DNA of 64,000 bases, taken from NCBI GenBank assembly GCA_011455275.1, contig CP015028.1:1834911-1898910 (forward strand). The letters run 5' to 3'. Position 1 is the first letter of the stretch, and each line of letters starts with the position of its first letter. The stretch is from Pasteurellaceae bacterium Orientalotternb1 (GTDB lineage: Bacteria; Pseudomonadota; Gammaproteobacteria; Enterobacterales; Pasteurellaceae). Under the pieces are notes generated by a model. It was not told the DNA's origin and did no database searches. It was given only the letters and a program-made list of their open reading frames with translations. Positions 59,736 through 64,000 of this stretch are shown here, in pieces. A program made the translations under genes and the position numbers.

Positions 59736-60920
59736 TCAGAAATGTAATGTCTGTTCAATAAAAAACTTTTTCATTAAAGCATTTTGGTTAGTGAGTGATA
59801 GCCCTGCACCACGCACGAATTTTTTAAGCGGATTATCGCCATGAAAGAGTTCTTTTAACCCCTTCATTGCTGCTAAAACTTTAATCGCTTCTGCCTTACG
59901 TTTACGCTCAAAATAGCGTAAATGGCGTTGCTCACCAATATCATGGTCTTGTGCTAAATGGTGTTTGAGCTCACTCGCCAGTGTCATAGCATCTGCAAAT
60001 CCTAAATTTACACCAAGCCCCGCCAAAGGGTGAATAGTATGTGCTGCATCCCCCACTAAAGCAATGCGTGGTTTGACAAAATCACGTGCATAGCGTGCAA
60101 CAAGCGGGTAGATCTGACGAGTACTTTGCAATTCACATAGGCCTAGCTGATTATCAAATGCAATCGTTAAGGCTTGGTTGAATAATTTCTCGTCCATTTT
60201 TTGCAGCATTTGAGCCTGCTCTGGTGGCAAAGACCAAACAATTGAACAAAGATGTTGGTCTGCCATCGGTAAAAATGCCAATATGCTGTCTAGCGAAAAA
60301 ATTTGACGAGCGGTTTGTTCATGGGGTTCTACAGTTTTGACATTACACACCAATGCCGTATGTTGATAGTCTTGGCTGATGATCGGCATATGACTTTGCG
60401 TTCTTACCCAAGAATTCGCACCGTCAGCCCCCACCACTAATTTAGTCGAAAGCATTTCGCCCGATTCAAGGGTTAAGAAAGCCCCTGTTTCGCTAACACC
60501 TAAGGTTTTAGGACTGTCTTGCAACAATTCCACATTCGCTTGCTGGCTGACCGTTTCCCAAAGGGCGGTTTGAATGCGGTCATTTTCGACAATCACCCCA
60601 AGTTGCTCCAACCCTAATTGCTTAATGAGTGGATCTTGATTGTCAAAATGAATTTTCGCAAAGCTGTCTTTTTCACAAACTGCCATTTGGGTATAAGGTG
60701 AAAGACGTTCAGTTGCAATTCTTTGCCAAGAACCGACCGCTTGTAGCATCTGCTGGCTGGCAAAATTAATCGCACTGACACGATTCGAAAAGGCATCGGT
60801 AAGTGGCTTGGGCGAATGTTTTTCCAGAATTTTAATTTGGCAGTTAGCATCGGCTAATAGTGCCGCCAAAGCCAAACCAACCATACCACCGCCCACAATG
60901 ACAAGATCTGCATATTTCAT
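59736..60920 (-). CDS. ubiI: FAD-dependent ubiquinone-pathway hydroxylase (UbiI/VisC-like)
   Basis: 394 residues. The FAD-binding start DLVIVGGGMVGLALAALLAD (GxGxxG), the second motif in LVVGADGANSWVRTQ near residue 165, and the GD motif RIALVGDAAHTIHPLAGLGVNLG near 285 define the UbiH/UbiF/UbiI family. VSAINFASQQMLQAV, CSIVWSLPPEQAQMLQ and AFDNQLGLCELQS resemble, from memory, E. coli UbiI (C5 hydroxylase) more than UbiF or UbiH. A USS in frame encodes LQAVGSW. It is followed by a terminator and preceded by rapZ after 15 bases. Confidence 0.85.
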   Translation of the reverse strand: MKYADLVIVGGGMVGLALAALLADANCQIKILEKHSPKPLTDAFSNRVSAINFASQQMLQAVGSWQRIATERLSPYTQMAVCEKDSFAKIHFDNQDPLIKQLGLEQLGVIVENDRIQTALWETVSQQANVELLQDSPKTLGVSETGAFLTLESGEMLSTKLVVGADGANSWVRTQSHMPIISQDYQHTALVCNVKTVEPHEQTARQIFSLDSILAFLPMADQHLCSIVWSLPPEQAQMLQKMDEKLFNQALTIAFDNQLGLCELQSTRQIYPLVARYARDFVKPRIALVGDAAHTIHPLAGLGVNLGFADAMTLASELKHHLAQDHDIGEQRHLRYFERKRKAEAIKVLAAMKGLKELFHGDNPLKKFVRGAGLSLTNQNALMKKFFIEQTLHF

Positions 60921-60935
60921 TCGTTTGTCCTTTCA

Positions 60936-61796
60936 CTACGTTTTTTTATGATGTTTTTCTAGACTACGATGGTGAACTTGCACTTTTTTATCACGGCTTG
61001 CGAAATATTGTGCAAGCTGTTCCGCAATGAAGACGGAGCGATGTTTACCGCCCGTGCAGCCAATCGCAATGGTGAGATAACTGCGATTATTTTTCTCGAG
61101 AAGTGGCAGCCACATCTCTAAATAATTGCGGGTGTGATAAATGAAATTATGCACTTCGGTTTGCCGTTCTAAAAAATCAATCACGGGCTGTTCAAGCCCT
61201 GTCATTGGACGCAATTCAGGATTCCAATGTGGATTTGGCAAAAAGCGAACATCAAACACATAATCTGCATCTGGCGGCAATCCATATTTAAACCCGAAAG
61301 ATTCAACCACAATTTGCAGCTCTTTTTCTGCGGAGCCACGCAATAACTCACGTAAGTTTTCCGCAAGTTCGTGGGCAGAAAGATAGGTGGTATCAATCAC
61401 ATAATTGGCTTGTTGAAGAAGTGGATCAAGGAGTTTGCTTTCAAGATCGATAGCTGCTTCCAGAGAAAGATTTTGGTTTGAAAGTGGATGTGAACGACGA
61501 GAATCACTATAACGGCGAATCAAGGTTTTTCGTCCACAATCAAGGAAAATAATTTTAGTTTGAACGGAAGGCGGAAGCTGGCTAATAATACTTTCAAGCA
61601 GATTTGACTCATTCGGTAAGTTACGAATATCAAGGCTAACAACAGCTGATTGTTCCGTACTGGATAAATACTCGGCAAGTTGTGGGATCAACGGCAACGG
61701 AATGTTGTCAACACAGTAGTAACCGACATCTTCTAACGCACGTAGGGCAACGGATTTCCCCGCTCCTGAACGCCCACTAATAATCACTAATTCCAT
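60936..61796 (-). CDS. rapZ: RNase adapter / nucleotide-binding protein RapZ
   Basis: 286 residues from the ATG at 61796 (RBS GGAG); a GTG two codons upstream is possible. Walker [20 protein letters not shown] is at the N-terminus and the C-terminal part contains [19 protein letters not shown], the phosphate-site of RapZ. In E. coli RapZ guides RNase E to the GlmZ small RNA and so controls glucosamine-6-phosphate synthesis for the envelope. The neighbours ptsN, lptB and lptA are the conserved rpoN-region context, though rpoN, hpf and ptsO (npr) are absent here. Confidence 0.95.
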   Translation of the reverse strand: MELVIISGRSGAGKSVALRALEDVGYYCVDNIPLPLIPQLAEYLSSTEQSAVVSLDIRNLPNESNLLESIISQLPPSVQTKIIFLDCGRKTLIRRYSDSRRSHPLSNQNLSLEAAIDLESKLLDPLLQQANYVIDTTYLSAHELAENLRELLRGSAEKELQIVVESFGFKYGLPPDADYVFDVRFLPNPHWNPELRPMTGLEQPVIDFLERQTEVHNFIYHTRNYLEMWLPLLEKNNRSYLTIAIGCTGGKHRSVFIAEQLAQYFASRDKKVQVHHRSLEKHHKKT

Positions 61797-61804
61797 TACC
61801 ACTC

Positions 61805-62320
61805 CTAATGTTCTGTTTGCAAATGCTGATCAGCATAGCTCAAAATCCGCCAAATATCTTCCGCATTTTCTGCTGATCGGAGATGTTTCAGTAAGGTTTT
61901 GTCACTTAAACGCTCTGCTAAATCCAGCAAACAGCCTTTTAACTCACTACACACTTGTTCAGGAAACAAAATCGCGTAAATCAAATCTACTTCTTTGTGA
62001 TCATCGGCATCAAAATCAATCGGATTATCTAATTGCAAAAAGACGGCTATCGGTTTGTCAATTGGAGCATCTGGACGAGAGGGCAATTTTGCATGTGGTA
62101 AGGCAATGCCGTTATTAAGTGCCGTTGTGCCCAACTTTTCTCGTTTAAAGAGATGGCTAAAACAAGCGATGGAGCAAATTTGTTGATCAGGTTCACATTC
62201 AATCTGTTGATTGAGTGAATCCGCAACCATTTTACCAATTAGCTCTAAGGCTCGTTTCTTGCTTGAGACCAATACGCCTGTATGAATATTTTCAGGCTGT
62301 AAAAATTCGGTGAGTTTCAT
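61805..62320 (-). CDS. ptsN: Nitrogen-PTS EIIA component PtsN
   Basis: 171 residues from the ATG at 62320. A TTG start five codons upstream is made of USS bases and is rejected. The phosphorylation site is His76 in [10 protein letters not shown]. The block [27 protein letters not shown] and the later [23 protein letters not shown] [14 protein letters not shown] are typical of EIIA-Ntr. PtsN regulates potassium uptake and envelope functions depending on phosphorylation. rapZ follows after eight bases. The normal npr phosphocarrier gene is not adjacent. Confidence 0.94.
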   Translation of the reverse strand: MKLTEFLQPENIHTGVLVSSKKRALELIGKMVADSLNQQIECEPDQQICSIACFSHLFKREKLGTTALNNGIALPHAKLPSRPDAPIDKPIAVFLQLDNPIDFDADDHKEVDLIYAILFPEQVCSELKGCLLDLAERLSDKTLLKHLRSAENAEDIWRILSYADQHLQTEH

Positions 62321-62331
62321 AATGTTGCTAA

Positions 62332-62389
62332 ACAAGCGGTCACTTCCTAAGAAAAATTTGCAAATTTCTGCGAGAAACTAACCGCTTGC
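62332..62389. terminator. Inverted USS pair between ptsN and lptB
   Basis: ACAAGCGGT (62332-62340) and ACCGCTTGC (62381-62389) are complementary over eight bases with the USS AT tails as loop. It fills the spacer between lptB and ptsN and could partly stop transcription on the minus strand. Confidence 0.45.
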
Positions 62390-62392
62390 TAA

Positions 62393-63118
62393 TTAAAGTT
62401 TAAATTGATCGCCTAAATAGACACGTTTTACATCTGGATTTTCAAGCACTGCTTCTGGTGAGCCACTTGCGATCATCTGTCCGCTGCCAACAATATAAGC
62501 TCGCTCACATACATCTAATGTTTCTCGCACATTGTGATCGGTAATCAGGACGCCTAATCCCCGCTCTTTTAAATTCACGATGATCTTTTTAATGTCTATC
62601 ACCGAAATAGGATCAACTCCCGCAAAAGGTTCGTCCAAGAGAATAAATTTCGGATTTGCCGCCAATGCTCGTGCAATTTCAACACGGCGACGTTCACCGC
62701 CTGACAAGGACTGCCCAAGACTGTTGCGAATATGTTCAATGTGAAATTCTGAAATTAATTCATCCGCACGATCTTTGCGTTGCTGTTCGTTCAAATCTTT
62801 ACGAATCTGCAGTACCGCCATTAAATTATCGTACACGCTCAAACGGCGGAAAATTGAAGCTTCTTGTGGTAAGTAACCAATGCCTTGTTTAGCACGATCG
62901 TGCATTGGTAATACACTGATATCGTGGTCATCGATCCGAATTTTGCCATGATCGTGGCGAACTAAACCGACAACCATATAGAACGTCGTGGTTTTTCCCG
63001 CTCCATTTGGACCAAGCAAACCAACGATTTCACCTGATTCCACATTCAGGCTAACATCTTTGACCACTTGACGATTTTTATAACTTTTCGCTAAATGTTC
63101 TGCATAAAGAGTTGGCAT
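62393..63118 (-). CDS. lptB: Lipopolysaccharide export ATPase LptB
   Basis: Cytosolic ATPase of the LptB2FGC complex that lifts lipopolysaccharide from the inner membrane. 241 residues, the family length. Walker [10 protein letters not shown] near residue 36, the LptB-type [18 protein letters not shown] in the Q-loop region, signature [15 protein letters not shown] near 138 and Walker [14 protein letters not shown] near 158 with the switch His in [10 protein letters not shown]. lptA lies eight bases upstream on the same strand. Confidence 0.97.
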   Translation of the reverse strand: MPTLYAEHLAKSYKNRQVVKDVSLNVESGEIVGLLGPNGAGKTTTFYMVVGLVRHDHGKIRIDDHDISVLPMHDRAKQGIGYLPQEASIFRRLSVYDNLMAVLQIRKDLNEQQRKDRADELISEFHIEHIRNSLGQSLSGGERRRVEIARALAANPKFILLDEPFAGVDPISVIDIKKIIVNLKERGLGVLITDHNVRETLDVCERAYIVGSGQMIASGSPEAVLENPDVKRVYLGDQFKL

Positions 63119-63126
63119 TGCCGCAC

Positions 63127-63636
63127 CTATTTTTTCGGTTTACTTTCTTGTAATTGGGTTGGAATTAAGACAGTTTTTACTCTGCCCTTTGTGCTACTTG
63201 TTGCTTTAAGTTGTTGTTTCTTAACGTCGTAAGTAATTTTATCGGCTTTAACAAAACTATCTATCTGCTTTAATTCTGCATTTCCAGTAAGCGTGAGAAA
63301 TTCTTGATTAAGATCGTAAGACACACCATTTGCCTTTCCATTCACTGGTTTTCCGCTATCTAAAGTCTGTTGAAAAGTTACGGGCGAGCCACTCGCTTCA
63401 ATTTTTTCCTTTTTCCCTTCTTGACGAGTGATCGTTACATTAGACGCTTGGATTTTGATAGAACCTTGGGTGATCAAAACATTGTCGGTTAAAACGACAA
63501 TATTTTTTTCCAGATCTAATGATTGGCTACCCGATGAAATATCAATAGGCTGATCAGTATCACCTTTTAACGCATACGCAGATAAACTCATTGAGAATAA
63601 CGCTGTGAGCAGTAATACTTTTTTAACAAATTTCAT
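63127..63636 (-). CDS. lptA: Lipopolysaccharide transport periplasmic protein LptA
   Basis: Periplasmic bridge protein of the Lpt machine. 169 residues from the ATG at 63636; a longer frame to 63726 overlaps lptC and hides the signal peptide. The leader [22 protein letters not shown] ends at a signal peptidase site. The mature OstA domain starts [20 protein letters not shown] and has repeated beta strands ([33 protein letters not shown]). It is ten bases after lptC and eight before lptB, the conserved lptC-lptA-lptB order. Confidence 0.95.
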   Translation of the reverse strand: MKFVKKVLLLTALFSMSLSAYALKGDTDQPIDISSGSQSLDLEKNIVVLTDNVLITQGSIKIQASNVTITRQEGKKEKIEASGSPVTFQQTLDSGKPVNGKANGVSYDLNQEFLTLTGNAELKQIDSFVKADKITYDVKKQQLKATSSTKGRVKTVLIPTQLQESKPKK

Positions 63637-63646
63637 TGTATGTTCC

Positions 63647-64000
63647 TTATTGTGCCGCATTGCTTGACGGCTCAGCTTGTTTCTCTGTTTTTTGAATAAT
63701 GGTTGGTTCAAGGTATGTTTTAACATCTTTTGTCAATGTAGCAACTTGCTTTTTCAGATTGCCTGTTAAACCCGTGCCTGTTGTCGTAAATCCCATTCCT
63801 TGGGATTTTACAACGCTATCACTTGAAATATCATAAGTGGCTAAATTAATCGACAATTCTTCTGTTTCAATGAAATTTAAACGAGAGTTGGGTTCTACAT
63901 TTTCGATTCTGACATTGCCTTTTAAATGCAACATTTTCTCTTTAGTAATTTCCGCAATATCGGCGGTAACTTGCCACTGTTTTAATTGCTTTTCGGCATC
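63647..64000 (-). CDS. lptC: Lipopolysaccharide export system protein LptC, C-terminal part (5' end outside window)
   Basis: 117 codons are visible, open to the window edge, ending at 63647. The stretch VKSQGMGFTTTGTGLTGNLK and LHLKGNVRIENVEPN shows the beta-jellyroll repeat of LptC. The N-terminal membrane anchor lies beyond 64000. A methionine at 63934 is internal, because the frame continues upstream without a stop. LptC passes lipopolysaccharide from LptB2FG to LptA. A polar, Glu/Ala/Ser-rich C-terminal tail (KTEKQAEPSSNAAQ) is longer than expected for E. coli LptC. Confidence 0.9.
   Translation of the reverse strand, partial: DAEKQLKQWQVTADIAEITKEKMLHLKGNVRIENVEPNSRLNFIETEELSINLATYDISSDSVVKSQGMGFTTTGTGLTGNLKKQVATLTKDVKTYLEPTIIQKTEKQAEPSSNAAQ

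Overview
The window is chromosomal DNA of a gammaproteobacterium in the Pasteurellaceae, most likely a Mannheimia or Actinobacillus type. The 9-base DNA-uptake core ACAAGCGGT (or its complement ACCGCTTGT) occurs about 36 times by hand count, often followed by an AT-rich tail with TTTTGCAAA. This is the Apl/Mannheimia-type uptake signal (USS), not the Haemophilus influenzae type. Three tandem MetQ lipoprotein genes recall the PlpA/B/C lipoproteins of Mannheimia haemolytica. A nadV gene suggests growth without NAD supplementation. Protein matches are from memory of the families; no search was run.

Layout. 1-3.7 kb: end of a methionine ABC transporter operon (metN end, metI, three metQ copies). 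3.7-4.4 kb: a gene-free stretch and tRNA-Leu(CAA). 4.5-8.3 kb (minus): hflD-purB-glpR-ubiA. 8.4-15.5 kb (plus): lon with a heat-shock-type promoter, leuS (frame broken), lptE, holA. 15.5-22.5 kb (minus): maf and a tightly coupled sialylated lipooligosaccharide/O-unit locus (neuA, flippase, sialyltransferase, GT25, polymerase-like protein, two GT2). 22.7 kb (plus): an ElyC-like gene. 23.4-32.6 kb (minus): a six-gene cluster with UDP-glucose dehydrogenase, a tandem kinase-fold protein, an ABC exporter and three glycosyltransferases, which I cannot match to a named pathway. 32.9-38.9 kb (minus): thiI, a three-gene membrane-fusion/outer-membrane export set, gmk, gpt. 39-47.3 kb: pepD, rseA-rpoE (rpoE frame broken), lnt-corC, a DUF2057 gene, cobB, and prfB with its programmed frameshift. 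47.4-50.5 kb (plus): a DUF1007/NicO metal transport pair and a sodium:alanine symporter. 50.6-55.1 kb (minus): nadV, gmhB, bcp, moeA, marC. 55.2-59 kb: uup, an M15 peptidase, menC. 59-64 kb (minus): a lipoprotein, ubiI-like, rapZ, ptsN, lptB, lptA, lptC (cut by the window end).

Themes. Envelope building dominates: Lpt export (lptA, lptB, lptC, lptE), heptose (gmhB), sialylated glycan, lipoprotein maturation (lnt), sigma-E stress control, ElyC-like and M15 proteins, and the uncharacterised six-gene glycan cluster. From 15.9 to 33.2 kb there is only one exact USS core, while the flanks carry roughly one per 1.3 kb, so the two glycan loci look acquired or fast-evolving. The USS also serves as building material: inverted pairs form terminators, and the core encodes the lipobox T-A-C of three lipoproteins.

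Three genes (leuS, rpoE, yiaW-like) each lack one base in a homopolymer run. Adding it back restores proteins of normal length. Because leuS is essential, homopolymer under-calling in the underlying assembly is the simplest explanation.
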